From Smithella sp. (GTDB taxonomy: Bacteria; Desulfobacterota; Syntrophia; Syntrophales; Smithellaceae), in assembly GCA_018056685.1 (NCBI GenBank), contig JAGPFC010000012.1, positions 17,479 through 81,478 of the forward strand: a stretch of 64,000 nt of DNA, given 5' to 3'. Numbering within the stretch: the stretch's first letter is position 1; every line of letters starts with the position of its first letter. Shown here piece after piece: positions 8,948 through 16,475 of the stretch. The notes below the pieces were generated by a model. That model searched no databases. It was not told the origin of the DNA and saw only the letters and a program-made list of their open reading frames with translations. The translations under genes and the position numbers were made by a program.

Positions 8948-9046
8948 TTCCATCAAATAAGCAATGTTTCGGCAAACGAAGGATTCGTTAAGAATCGAAG
9001 AATCTGTTTTTGGATAAAATATACTTATCATAAAAAGGAGGATGTT

Positions 9047-9346
9047 ATGCCATTTGCATTAATGAAAAAAGTCATGTTGACAGGAATCGGTCTTGCGCTG
9101 AAAACTCAGTCGGAAATGGAAGCTATGGCCAAAGACATTATTAAGCAGACAAAAATGGGCGAGGCGGAAGGAAAGAAGTTCATGGATGACATTATGAAAA
9201 AATATGACAAGGCCAAAGTCGACATGGAGAAGAAAATTCAGAAAGGTATTGCCGACTACATGGCCAACGCTGATATCGCCAGCAAGAAGGAATTGAACGC
9301 TCTGAAGAAAGAGGTCAGTAATCTGAAAAAAGCTCGCAAAAAATAG
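9047..9346 (+). CDS. Phasin-like small helical protein
   Basis: The product has 99 residues and is almost wholly helical and charged after a short N-terminal stretch (LMKKVMLTGIGLALKT). The middle (AMAKDIIKQTKMGEAEGKKF) and the lysine-rich coiled coil at the end (ELNALKKEVSNLKKARKK) resemble the polyhydroxyalkanoate granule-associated/phasin-like PhaI-PhaF type, where an amphipathic N-terminal helix binds a granule or membrane and a coiled coil oligomerises. AAGGAGG lies before the ATG. It has its own strong promoter (8919-8947). No polyhydroxyalkanoate synthase gene is in the window, so granule binding is inference; a general membrane or regulatory coiled-coil role is equally possible. Confidence 0.6.
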   Translation: MPFALMKKVMLTGIGLALKTQSEMEAMAKDIIKQTKMGEAEGKKFMDDIMKKYDKAKVDMEKKIQKGIADYMANADIASKKELNALKKEVSNLKKARKK

Positions 9347-9414
9347 TGCCTGTCCATTTTCTCCCGGCCGGAAAATACAGGCCCTGGCATGAAAAAGTTG
9401 AAGGATGTGCGTGA

Positions 9415-11112
9415 ATGTTAAGCATCAGACAAATAGGTGTGCTCGGCCGGACGTACCGGAATTTCAGCCGCTATCGCCAGATTCTGTCCATCCTTTTCCG
9501 GTATGGATTTGATGATCTTGTGGAAAGACTGAAGATCGATCAGTACATCGAGATCGGTCTTCAGATGATTTCCCGTCACAAACGTGAGAATGTCGAAAAA
9601 TTGAGCCGGGCGGAGCGTATCCGTCTGCTCTTTGAAGAACTGGGGCCCACCTTTATTAAATTTGCCCAGATCCTTTCCACGCGGCCGGATATTATACCCG
9701 CGGATGTCATCAAGGAACTGGAAAAACTTCAGGATGACGTGCCGCCTTTTTCCTTTGCTGAAGTCAGTGAAATTATTGAAAACGAACTGGGCGACAGCAT
9801 CGATAATATTTTCTCATCCTTTGATGAAATGCCCCTGGCATCCGCTTCCATCGCTCAGGTTCACAAAGCGGTACTCTACGACGGTGACGTTGTTGCCGTT
9901 AAAATTCAGAGACCCGGACTTGGAAAAATCATTGAAATAGATCTCGAGATCATGCTGCATCTGGCCACCCTGATGGAAAAGAATATCGAAGAGATTTCCT
10001 TTCAGAAGCCCACCCGGATCATTGAAGAATTCGCGCGCACCCTTGAACGCGAGCTTGATTTCAGCACGGAGGCGGTCAACATGGAACGCGTGTCCGCCCA
10101 GTTTCTGAACGACCGGACCGTTTATATTCCAAGGGTTTATTCCGATTACTCGACAGCCCGCGTTCTGACCATGGAGCATATTGAAGGTATCAAAGTCACC
10201 GAAAAAGAGAAGTTGGAAGCCGCCGGACTGGATCCAAAAATCATTACCGCCCGCGGCGCCGATTTTGTCATGAAACAGGTCTTTGAATTCGGTTTCTTTC
10301 ATGCTGATCCTCATCCGGGAAATGTCTTTGTCCTGCCCGATAATGTGATCTGCCCCATTGATTTCGGCATGACCGGTAGCGTGGACAAAAAGCGACGGGC
10401 GCTTTTCGTGGATATCTTGGAAACGCTGGCGCGAAAAGATCCTGAACGGTGCGCGCGGCTCATGCTGGAACTGGGCGAATATGACGAAGAGCCCGATATC
10501 CGGGTATTTGAAAAAGAGATTGAAGATTTCATGGGCAAACATCTCTTCAAATCCCTGAAAGATATCGATCTGGCACGCTTAATTCAGGATTTGCTGGACA
10601 TCGCCACCAACAATAAAATCAGAATCCCTCCGGTTATTTTTTTAATGATCAAGGCCTTTGCCGCCATGGAAGGCATCGCCCGCCTGCTGGATCCCGGCTT
10701 CGATATGATTGCCTATGCTGAGCCGTTTGTGAAAAAGGCAAAACTGGCGCGCTATCATCCGAAACGGCTTGCTGAAGACTTATTTATTGCCGTTTCCGAT
10801 TCCATGAATGTTTTAAAGGCGCTACCCGCTGAATGGCTTCAACTCACCCGTCTCATCCGGCAGAATAAATTCATCATGAATATGGAAGTACAGGGCTTTC
10901 AAAATTTTATGAAAACCCTCGACCAGTTGAGTAACCGCCTTTCTTTTTCCATCATTATTGCTGCCCTGATCGTCGGCTCCGCACTGCTTCTGGCGTTCAG
11001 TACGCCGCCGCTGATCTACGGTTTTTCTCTGGTTGGGATGCTGGGATTTTGTGCAGCCGCTTTTCTGGGCGTCTGGCTTCTTATCGCCATACTGAAAAAA
11101 GGAATGCTTTGA
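9415..11112 (+). CDS. ubiB: UbiB/ABC1/AarF-family protein kinase-like protein
   Basis: The 565-residue product has full family length. It shows the family alanine-rich nucleotide loop (LASASIAQVHKA, about 140-151) in place of a kinase glycine loop, VAVKIQRP with the ATP lysine (about 162), the catalytic HADPHPGNVF (about 295-304) and DFGMTG (about 315-320). Two C-terminal membrane helices (about 505-560) fit the membrane anchor of UbiB. The family acts as an ATPase/kinase-like helper in quinone biosynthesis or lipid handling. AAGGA precedes ATG 9415. A gene for an amphi-Trp protein follows after 15 bases and is probably co-transcribed. The symbol names the family; direct involvement in ubiquinone synthesis is not shown. 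Confidence 0.85.
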   Translation: MLSIRQIGVLGRTYRNFSRYRQILSILFRYGFDDLVERLKIDQYIEIGLQMISRHKRENVEKLSRAERIRLLFEELGPTFIKFAQILSTRPDIIPADVIKELEKLQDDVPPFSFAEVSEIIENELGDSIDNIFSSFDEMPLASASIAQVHKAVLYDGDVVAVKIQRPGLGKIIEIDLEIMLHLATLMEKNIEEISFQKPTRIIEEFARTLERELDFSTEAVNMERVSAQFLNDRTVYIPRVYSDYSTARVLTMEHIEGIKVTEKEKLEAAGLDPKIITARGADFVMKQVFEFGFFHADPHPGNVFVLPDNVICPIDFGMTGSVDKKRRALFVDILETLARKDPERCARLMLELGEYDEEPDIRVFEKEIEDFMGKHLFKSLKDIDLARLIQDLLDIATNNKIRIPPVIFLMIKAFAAMEGIARLLDPGFDMIAYAEPFVKKAKLARYHPKRLAEDLFIAVSDSMNVLKALPAEWLQLTRLIRQNKFIMNMEVQGFQNFMKTLDQLSNRLSFSIIIAALIVGSALLLAFSTPPLIYGFSLVGMLGFCAAAFLGVWLLIAILKKGML

Positions 11113-11127
11113 TGGAAAGGAGACACT

Positions 11128-11382
11128 ATGCGTAAAAAGCAAGAGAAAGACATTGAGAAAAACTATACGACCGGCGAGTTTGTCGCCAAACTGAGGCGTC
11201 TGGCGGACGCGCTGGAATCGGGCAGACAGTTTAATATCCAGATTGCCGGCGAAAGAATATATGTTCCGGCTAACGCTCAATTCAATGTTGAGCACGAAAG
11301 GGAAGGGGGCAGCGAAGAAATCGAATTTCAGATTAAATGGACAAATGAGAAGATCAAGACGAGATCTTCCCGGAAAAAATAA
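11128..11382 (+). CDS. Amphi-Trp domain-containing protein
   Basis: A small protein of 84 residues. The pattern TTGEFVAKLRRLADALESG followed by a basic-acidic beta region (IQIAGERIYVPANAQFNVEHERE) and EIEFQIKW near the end matches the amphi-Trp domain, a short conserved bacterial and archaeal domain of unknown role. AAGGAG precedes the ATG. It follows the UbiB-type kinase gene by 15 bases. An 8-bp inverted repeat TGTTTGAC/GTCAAACA (11383-11390 with 11402-11409) begins directly after its stop and may end the transcript, although it lacks a T run. No enzymatic motif is seen. Confidence 0.7.
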   Translation: MRKKQEKDIEKNYTTGEFVAKLRRLADALESGRQFNIQIAGERIYVPANAQFNVEHEREGGSEEIEFQIKWTNEKIKTRSSRKK

Positions 11383-11452
11383 TGTTTGACTCGCAATCCG
11401 TGTCAAACAGGCAATGAAAAATTAATCTGTTGTTTAATGAAGGGGGATAGTT

Positions 11453-11905
11453 ATGAAGAAGTTAACGTTGTTTTTTTCTTTGTGCCTGCTGCTGCTCTGT
11501 CTGCTGGCGAGCTGCGGCAAAAGTTCGACGGACTGGGTCAAGTATAAAACAGATCACGATGGAAATGTGTATTCCTATGATCAGAAGAGCCTGAAAAAAG
11601 ATGCCGCGAATAATACGATGGAGGTATGGGGAAAAGAAACCTATTCCGATACAGGCAGAACGGTTGAATTACAATCCCGGATTAAAGACGGGTTGTCGGT
11701 TGACCGGTATGAAAATCTGGCAGAGAAGGTTTGTCTCTATGTGATAGACTGCCAGCGGCAAAAATTCAAAATATTATCCATCAACCACTATGATAAAGAC
11801 GGCAAAGTCTTGTTAACCACCGCCAATACCAGGGAAGAAAAATTGTTTGATATCGCCGGTGGTTCAACGATGGATGCTCTGAAAAATGAAGTCTGTGCCA
11901 AATGA
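11453..11905 (+). CDS. Lipoprotein, surface-adhesin-E-like
   Basis: The product has 150 residues. Residues 1-21 are a lipoprotein signal with lipobox LASC, placing it in the envelope. The mature part begins with TDWVKYKTDHDGNVYSYDQKS, a layout seen in small 'surface-adhesin E'-like domains (a duplicated beta-strand fold of about 110 residues), and it contains two Cys near VCLYVIDCQ that could pair. GAAGGGGGAT is the ribosome site. It is followed closely by a strong terminator, so it is monocistronic or the last gene of its unit. The adhesin name reflects only the domain resemblance; actual function is unknown. Confidence 0.6.
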   Translation: MKKLTLFFSLCLLLLCLLASCGKSSTDWVKYKTDHDGNVYSYDQKSLKKDAANNTMEVWGKETYSDTGRTVELQSRIKDGLSVDRYENLAEKVCLYVIDCQRQKFKILSINHYDKDGKVLLTTANTREEKLFDIAGGSTMDALKNEVCAK

Positions 11906-11919
11906 TGAATGGAAGTAAA

Positions 11920-11950
11920 AAAAGGCAGTGTCAGATCGGCACTGCCTTTT
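11920..11950. terminator. Bidirectional rho-independent terminator
   Basis: AAAAGGCAGTG (11920-11930) pairs perfectly with CACTGCCTTTT (11940-11950) around a 9-base loop. With an A run on one side and T run on the other it can serve both the lipoprotein gene and the convergent universal stress gene. Confidence 0.9.
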
Positions 11951-11972
11951 GCCCGTTTTAAGGTCCGGACAC

Positions 11973-12419
11973 CTAGTGCCGGACGAGCAGAACGGGACTC
12001 TTCGCTTCTTCCATGACTTTTTCAGAAATCTGGCCCATAAGCCGCTTCATGATTCCCGTACGTCCCTGCGATGGCATAACAATGAGATCGACGCCTTTTT
12101 CTTCCTGTTCTTTGAGTATTTCCTCTGCCGGTTCACCTTCTCTGATGTCACTGATCACTTCAATCTCCTGAAATTCGGGAAATTTTTTCAGTTCTTTCTG
12201 CATCATCTCTCTTGCTTTCAGCAATTCGTTATCTTCGGCCTGTTTGAGTGTCGAGGTGTCCAGACAATAATCTGCGGCGCACTGAGTGACCGGATAGGCG
12301 ACGTGCAGCAAGTAAACTTTAGCATTATACTGCTTTGCCAGTTCCAGGGCCTGCTTCAATGCTTCATCCGAGTAATCGGAAAAGTCTGTTGGCACGAGAA
12401 TTCTTTTTGGTGCAAACAT
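11973..12419 (-). CDS. Universal stress protein (UspA family)
   Basis: A single Usp domain of 148 residues. It opens with ILVPTDFSDYSDEALKQALELAK, carries YLLHVAYP and ends with the nucleotide-binding block LIVMPSQGRTGIMKRLMGQISEKV followed by SPVLLVRH. The G-2x-G-9x-G(S/T)-type loop appears partly altered (PSQGRTGIMKRLMGQISE), so ATP binding is likely but not certain. The ribosome site GGGGGGAT precedes the ATG. It is transcribed alone towards the shared terminator at 11920-11950. Such proteins are cytoplasmic dimers induced by starvation or stress. Confidence 0.88.
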   Translation of the reverse strand: MFAPKRILVPTDFSDYSDEALKQALELAKQYNAKVYLLHVAYPVTQCAADYCLDTSTLKQAEDNELLKAREMMQKELKKFPEFQEIEVISDIREGEPAEEILKEQEEKGVDLIVMPSQGRTGIMKRLMGQISEKVMEEAKSPVLLVRH

Positions 12420-12738
12420 GATGATCCCCCCTTTCGTGTATGATCACCAGCGTTAAAATAGTTGACTTACACCAACCCTCTTCATCATGATCATTTGATC
12501 CCTACCACCTCCTTTTGTTGCAGACCATTTTCTATAAATTAGTTACCGGAAACGAAAAAATCAATATGTCTGTGGGGTTCGATAAAACGGTTATGATGGT
12601 CAATTTTTTTACATCATCAATAGAACAGACTGTTATTATTCATTAAATTCTCCCGGCTTGATAACTTGACCTAAATAAGATAGTGAAAATCAAAACAGGA
12701 TGGATAAAACAATATTTTTTATTTAACCGGGAAATGAG
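12420..12738. other. Divergent intergenic region
   Basis: About 320 AT-rich bases lie between the universal stress gene and the signal peptidase gene. On the minus strand a strong AAAAGGAGGT stands 13 bases before an ATG opening a 13-codon frame (12494-12453), a possible leader peptide but of low confidence. No clear promoter or terminator stands out. Confidence 0.3.
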
Positions 12739-13236
12739 ATGTCTGATAACCTCATAAAAAAATTCTTCTTCCCCGAAATAACGGGACGTTACGTGCTCCG
12801 TGTTGTTTGCGTGGCCGCGGCGGCCTTGATTATTTTTAAATATGTGTTCATACCGTTTCGTATACAGGGAGAGAGCATGGCGCCGACGTATGTCACCGGT
12901 TCATTCAATTTTTGTTTTACTTTGCGCTATCTGTTTACCGGGCCGAAGCCGCCGGATGTTGTGACGATACGGATGGCGGGACAAAAGATTATGCTGCTGA
13001 AACGTGTTGTGGCTACCGAAGGCCAGACCGTTGAATTTAGAGAAGGCGATCTTTTTGTGAACGGCAATAAAGTGTTTGAACCTTATGTGTCGGGTAAAAG
13101 TGACTGGACTCTTCCACCGGTCACGGTGAAGCCCGGACATGTTTATGTGGTGGGGGACAACCGCAGTGTGCCAGCCGAGCGGCATGCTTTCGGCCAGACA
13201 CCTGTCCATCGAATTGCAGGAGCACCATTATGGTAA
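12739..13236 (+). CDS. lepB: Signal peptidase I
   Basis: A 165-residue S26 family protease, at the short end of the family. One N-terminal membrane helix (about 17-37) is followed by the catalytic serine in GESMAPT (about 47-53), the catalytic lysine in LLKRVVATEGQTV (about 88-100) and the conserved GDNR box near 137-140. It cleaves signal peptides of exported proteins at the outer face of the inner membrane. GAAATGAG upstream is a weak ribosome site. The next gene overlaps its end by 7 bases (ATG 13230), so both are coupled. The window encodes many Sec substrates, so this may be the general enzyme or an accessory copy. Confidence 0.88.
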   Translation: MSDNLIKKFFFPEITGRYVLRVVCVAAAALIIFKYVFIPFRIQGESMAPTYVTGSFNFCFTLRYLFTGPKPPDVVTIRMAGQKIMLLKRVVATEGQTVEFREGDLFVNGNKVFEPYVSGKSDWTLPPVTVKPGHVYVVGDNRSVPAERHAFGQTPVHRIAGAPLW

Positions 13237-13730
13237 CAAAAAAATATCTGGCAGTCGGACTAATCATTGTCGCGGTTGTCGCGGCGTTTTTGTTTTTCTT
13301 TGTTGATTGGGAAGCCAGAGCTGTAAAAAAACATCTACAATCTCTGGCCAAAGAAATGGTCTGGTCTCCGGGGGAAAGCCAGATTACAGCGGTAACCCGC
13401 GTCAAGAGCGTGCAGGATAAAATCGCGGAGATCTGTCAGGTCAACATTCCCGGCTATAAAATTTCACAAACCGTCTCCAAAAATGATGTGCCGACTTATC
13501 TGACGATGGCGAAGAACTACTATAAAGATTTTTCTGTAAAATTTGAAGATTTGAAAGTGGAATCTGTTCAACTGCCGCAGGCACAAGCCGTAACCACAGC
13601 ACATGTTAAGGCTACCGGTATTGACGGGGTAAGAAAAGACGAGGTACTGGTCATAGAATTCAACCTCCAGAAAGTCGATCAAAAATGGCAGATAACAGCA
13701 GCCAGAGAGGTCGAGGTTCTGGAGAAGTAG
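13230..13730 (+). CDS. Membrane-anchored hypothetical protein, NTF2-like domain possible
   Basis: The product has 166 residues with one N-terminal membrane helix (about 6-24, ending FFFVDW), then a soluble, probably periplasmic region. The pattern of an N-terminal helix pair and C-terminal beta strands (VKFEDLKVESVQLP, AVTTAHVKATG, LVIEFNLQKVDQKWQITAA) looks like an NTF2/SnoaL-type fold. No catalytic residues are recognisable. It overlaps the signal peptidase gene by 7 bases, so translation is coupled. I do not recognise a named family. Confidence 0.6.
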   Translation: MVTKKYLAVGLIIVAVVAAFLFFFVDWEARAVKKHLQSLAKEMVWSPGESQITAVTRVKSVQDKIAEICQVNIPGYKISQTVSKNDVPTYLTMAKNYYKDFSVKFEDLKVESVQLPQAQAVTTAHVKATGIDGVRKDEVLVIEFNLQKVDQKWQITAAREVEVLEK

Positions 13731-13818
13731 AGACATATCTTGGTCAAGCGATTCCAGGCTCAATAATATGTCTGAAAATATGATCTGTGAAAGGTTTCGC
13801 AGGTTATCCCGGAATTCT

Positions 13819-14109
13819 TTATCCTATGATGTTAAAACCTACCTTGTAGATCTGGTCTTCCAGCTTTTTGATCCAGGATACTTTAGCTTTGACTTTGGGA
13901 AGTGAAGAACTTTCCCAGAATACTTCCTGTCCCTGTTTAAAATTTAATTCACCGACAAAAACCGCGCAACATCCGTTGAAGCTTTCGTTCTGATTAAGGC
14001 CGATGCGCTGTCCGGTCTTGCTGGAACTTTCATCAAGATAAGAAATAGTAACGAACTCATTGACCTCGGCAGGGTAACGGATGTATTTTCTTTTATCAAA
14101 ATTGTCCAT
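13819..14109 (-). CDS. Possible PilZ-like domain protein
   Basis: The product has 96 residues from ATG 14109, which has AGAGGG about 9 bases upstream; a longer start at 14136 lacks a ribosome site. It opens with KRKYIRYPAEVNEFVTISYL, then ESFNGCCAVF and ends with a beta strand KVGFNIIG. This layout, a basic stretch, a D/N-x-S-x-x-G-like turn and a final strand, resembles a PilZ domain that binds cyclic di-GMP. But the RxxxR motif is imperfect (KRKYIR) and the second motif is degenerate (NESFNGC), so nucleotide binding is doubtful. Standing alone, it is not clearly linked to neighbours. Confidence 0.45.
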   Translation of the reverse strand: MDNFDKRKYIRYPAEVNEFVTISYLDESSSKTGQRIGLNQNESFNGCCAVFVGELNFKQGQEVFWESSSLPKVKAKVSWIKKLEDQIYKVGFNIIG

Positions 14110-14584
14110 TAAGTAGTCCCTCTCATTTTTTTCCAAATTAACATTAATAAAAAATTAAGTTTAAATACGAATTCGGTTTTGCTCTTTCCCGGGCTTGCCG
14201 CTGTTCACATTTTTTCTTGGGAACTGTTTGAAATTTCTCTTGTTTTAAATGTAGCATAAAAATTATAAATTGAAAAGTAAGGATTTTATTGAGTTAGTAT
14301 CTTAATATTCATAAGTTATTTCTTACGGGCCGATAGCACCGGGGGATGAGTAACCCGGATCTGGTATAATTAAATCTGAACATTTCATTAAACGGTTTGA
14401 ACATTTCATTACAAAAAAAATAAAATTATCATTTTGGGCAGGATGTCCACCAGATAAATACTATTAGAATATCTTAATATTTCAACGAGATAATGAATAA
14501 ATTAATTTTTGACGATAATTTGGCACGTTCTTTTCATTATATAAAGACAAATGAAACAAATTACCTGCAAGGAGGTAACAGATC
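14110..14584. other. AT-rich intergenic region with spaced direct repeats
   Basis: About 475 bases without a gene. TGAACATTTCATTA occurs twice, at 14377-14390 and 14398-14411, exactly 21 bases apart. TATCTTAATATT also occurs twice, at 14298-14309 and 14470-14481. A TATAAT (14365-14370) lies just before the first repeat pair, though without a clear -35 box. A sigma-54-like TGGCACG-N4-TTTC (14521-14535) precedes the next gene, but its -12 element lacks the key GC. Confidence 0.45.
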
Positions 14585-14860
14585 ATGAAAAAGACACTAG
14601 CAACAACAATCGTAACGGCGGCAGTTATTTTTTTGACGGCAACTTTCGGATTTGCAGAATATGCGGCAGCAGGAACGGCCAACTTTCCGTTCTTTCAGTT
14701 GGGATGCCTGATCGTTGGCGGATTAATCATGGTTTCATTAAAACGCAAATATGAGAAAATGTATGTGGGTGAGGTTGTCGGGATATTTGCTCTGTACACC
14801 GTCCTGATGGCGCTCTTCACCAATCCGGTTATTGAAGCGGTAAAAACGATTGTCAGCTAA
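14585..14860 (+). CDS. Small two- or three-helix membrane protein
   Basis: The 91-residue product has a signal-like N-terminus (MKKTLATTIVTAAVIFL, ending FGFA), then two further hydrophobic segments (about 37-52 and 62-80) separated by the basic loop SLKRKYEKMY. It is probably an inner-membrane protein with or without a cleaved signal. AAGGAGG lies 8 bases before ATG. A long regulatory region with direct repeats stands upstream and a strong terminator downstream, so it is a single-gene unit under its own control. I do not recognise its family. Confidence 0.65.
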   Translation: MKKTLATTIVTAAVIFLTATFGFAEYAAAGTANFPFFQLGCLIVGGLIMVSLKRKYEKMYVGEVVGIFALYTVLMALFTNPVIEAVKTIVS

Positions 14861-14955
14861 TAAATATTCGAACTGAAACAGGAGAGGAATGAATCCCTGT
14901 GCAATGATAAAACAAACAATGATCTGTTAAAATTAAACCCCTCCAAACCCCTTCC

Positions 14956-14996
14956 ATACCCCTCAAGGACTGCAGAACTTGAGGGGTATCTTTTTT
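14956..14996 (+). terminator. Strong rho-independent terminator
   Basis: A perfect 12-bp stem ATACCCCTCAAG (14956-14967) with CTTGAGGGGTAT (14978-14989) is followed by CTTTTTT. It ends the small membrane protein transcript and lies just before the convergent phasin-like gene. Confidence 0.92.
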
Positions 14997-15003
14997 AGAA
15001 ATA

Positions 15004-15378
15004 TTATTTTTTTGTTGTCTTTCCGGGGGCGGTTTTCTTTGCCGCCTTTTTAGGTGACGCGACCTTTGCTTTACGCACACCATCGAACTTACTGAGCTGC
15101 CATTCCAGTTTCTTTATCTTTTTATAAATTGCTTTTATCTTTTTGTCTTCATCCAGTCTTTTTCCGTTTTCAAGAACCGAATAGGCAATACCACCCAGTT
15201 CATTCATCTGATCTCTGATTTGTACATGAAGATTAAACATCTTATACTGTTTTTTTCCTTCTTCGGAAAGTTCATTCATCTTCAGGGATACGACATTCGC
15301 CCCCTGCATGACGGCGGCAATTCCTTCCTCCAGCCCTTTTTTGACATCTTTTTTAATTTTTCTGAAAAGTCCTTCCAT
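15004..15378 (-). CDS. Phasin/PHA-granule-like helical protein with Lys-Ala tail
   Basis: The product has 124 residues from ATG 15378, whose ribosome site CAGGAG lies inside the end of the yjbQ-like gene; the longer in-frame start at 15438 has none. An amphipathic start (MEGLFRKIKKDVKKGLEEG) is followed by a helical coiled-coil body and a basic C-terminal tail (KAKVASPKKAAKKTAPGKT) like histone-H1-type or PhaF-type tails. Proteins of this build bind polyhydroxyalkanoate granules and, through the tail, DNA. Granule binding here is inference. One base separates its start from the upstream stop, so the two genes form an operon. Confidence 0.55.
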   Translation of the reverse strand: MEGLFRKIKKDVKKGLEEGIAAVMQGANVVSLKMNELSEEGKKQYKMFNLHVQIRDQMNELGGIAYSVLENGKRLDEDKKIKAIYKKIKKLEWQLSKFDGVRKAKVASPKKAAKKTAPGKTTKK

Positions 15379-15379
15379 A

Positions 15380-15796
15380 TTAATCTCCTGTAATTTGTAC
15401 AATGATTTTGCGACGTCTGCTCCGGTTATCAAAATCAATCAAAACAATCTGCTGCCATGTTCCCAGTGTCAGTTTTCCGCTGACCAGGGGAACAGAAAGT
15501 GAAGGCTTCATCAAAGCGGCGCGGATATGGGAAAATCCATTACCGTCTCCCCATCTCCGGTCATGCGCGTAAGGAATGTCTGACGGCGCAATCCTTTCGA
15601 GCGCATCCTGTAAGTCCTGTAACACACCGGTTTCGTATTCAATGGTTGTAATGGCACCGGTTGAGCCGGGGATAAAAACGGTGACCAATCCATCGTGAAC
15701 CGATGACTGATTGACAATAGAAAACACCTGCGGCGTGATATTGATCATGTCGCAAAAGCCTTTTGTATTCAATGCAATTGTTTCGGTAAAAACCAT
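15380..15796 (-). CDS. YjbQ family protein (UPF0047)
   Basis: A compact protein of 138 residues of the YjbQ family, whose members have been linked to thiamine phosphate synthase activity in vitro. It shows VFSIVNQSSVHDGLVTVFIPGSTGAITTIE, in which the usual HTTA block is altered to GSTGA, then NGFSHIRAALMKPSLSVPLVSGKL and LGTWQQIVLIDFDNR, all characteristic. The start at 15796 (MVFTETIALNTKG) gives the family length; a longer frame begins at 15853. Its stop (TAA 15380-15382) precedes the phasin-like gene by one base. The missing His of HTTA makes catalysis of the usual kind uncertain. Confidence 0.85.
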   Translation of the reverse strand: MVFTETIALNTKGFCDMINITPQVFSIVNQSSVHDGLVTVFIPGSTGAITTIEYETGVLQDLQDALERIAPSDIPYAHDRRWGDGNGFSHIRAALMKPSLSVPLVSGKLTLGTWQQIVLIDFDNRSRRRKIIVQITGD

Positions 15797-16025
15797 TAAC
15801 GCACCATGCTTGTTTTGGTTTTGAACAATAAGAAAATCGTTCATCCGTGTCAATAAAAATAATGCGGCGTCCTGATGGCGGGAGCAGTTGCAAGCACCAG
15901 GCTGCCTAAAAAAACAAGAGAATTGTTCCGATATTTGTAGTATTAAGATTACAACAGCTAAAGCAGCCGGTTTATTTCAGGAGGCTGCCGTTGAATGCAA
16001 ATTTGTCAGTGAGGCAAGTGAAGTA

Positions 16026-16475
16026 ATGGCCGACGTTCCCTATAATATGAAGATTTTCAATCGGGTGGCGTTACGTATTTTTTCTCGGCTTTATGAGGCC
16101 TTTCCAATGCCGATTGAAATTATTCCGCGATCAATGAGCGCGGAAATTCTTGCTGCTGATGCCTCAACCGATGAATCATTGAATTCCATATCGATCGCGG
16201 ATAACACCCTGCGCTGGCTGGAATCTGAAGGATTCTTGAGGCATTCAAGTTCCAGTTTTGAAAGTGGAATTTTCTATCAGGTTCAACTGACGTTAAAAGG
16301 GCTTACCGTTTTGAATTCTGTGCCGTTTACGTCAACCCAAGTTGATGTGCCGGAATCTATGATGACAAAAATCAGAAAAGTTCTATCAGTAGGAAATGAT
16401 GAGGCCGAAGATGATCCTGCCGGATTTGTAATGGAGGAGCTGTTAGCAGTGGCCCAAAATAAAGAGAGACGATGA
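16026..16475 (+). CDS. Hypothetical protein, winged-helix-like
   Basis: The product has about 149 residues from ATG 16026 with GAGG upstream; a longer frame from TTG 15888 adds 46 residues of unlikely, low-quality sequence. The body (NRVALRIFSRLYEAFPMP, DNTLRWLESEGFLRH, VQLTLKGLTVLNSVP) has the helix-helix-helix-strand pattern of a winged-helix domain, in which LRWLESEGFL would be the recognition-side helix and strand. No signal or membrane segment. Its stop overlaps the start of the next gene (ATGA at 16472-16475), so it is coupled to a membrane protein. I do not recognise the family by name. Confidence 0.55.
   Translation: MADVPYNMKIFNRVALRIFSRLYEAFPMPIEIIPRSMSAEILAADASTDESLNSISIADNTLRWLESEGFLRHSSSSFESGIFYQVQLTLKGLTVLNSVPFTSTQVDVPESMMTKIRKVLSVGNDEAEDDPAGFVMEELLAVAQNKERR

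Noticed and set aside
9365..9385. Terminator after the first phasin-like gene
   Set aside because: The TTTTC...CCGGCCGG...AAAA string cannot form a proper loop; only CCGG halves pair, with no room for a loop.
9814..10542. Long antisense frame inside the UbiB-type kinase gene
   Set aside because: The plus-strand gene has all kinase motifs; the antisense frame gives no recognisable protein and is a coding shadow.
14521..14535. Sigma-54 promoter TGGCACG-N4-TTTC
   Set aside because: The -24 GG is good, but the invariant GC at -12 is TC, so functional recognition is doubtful; kept only as a remark.
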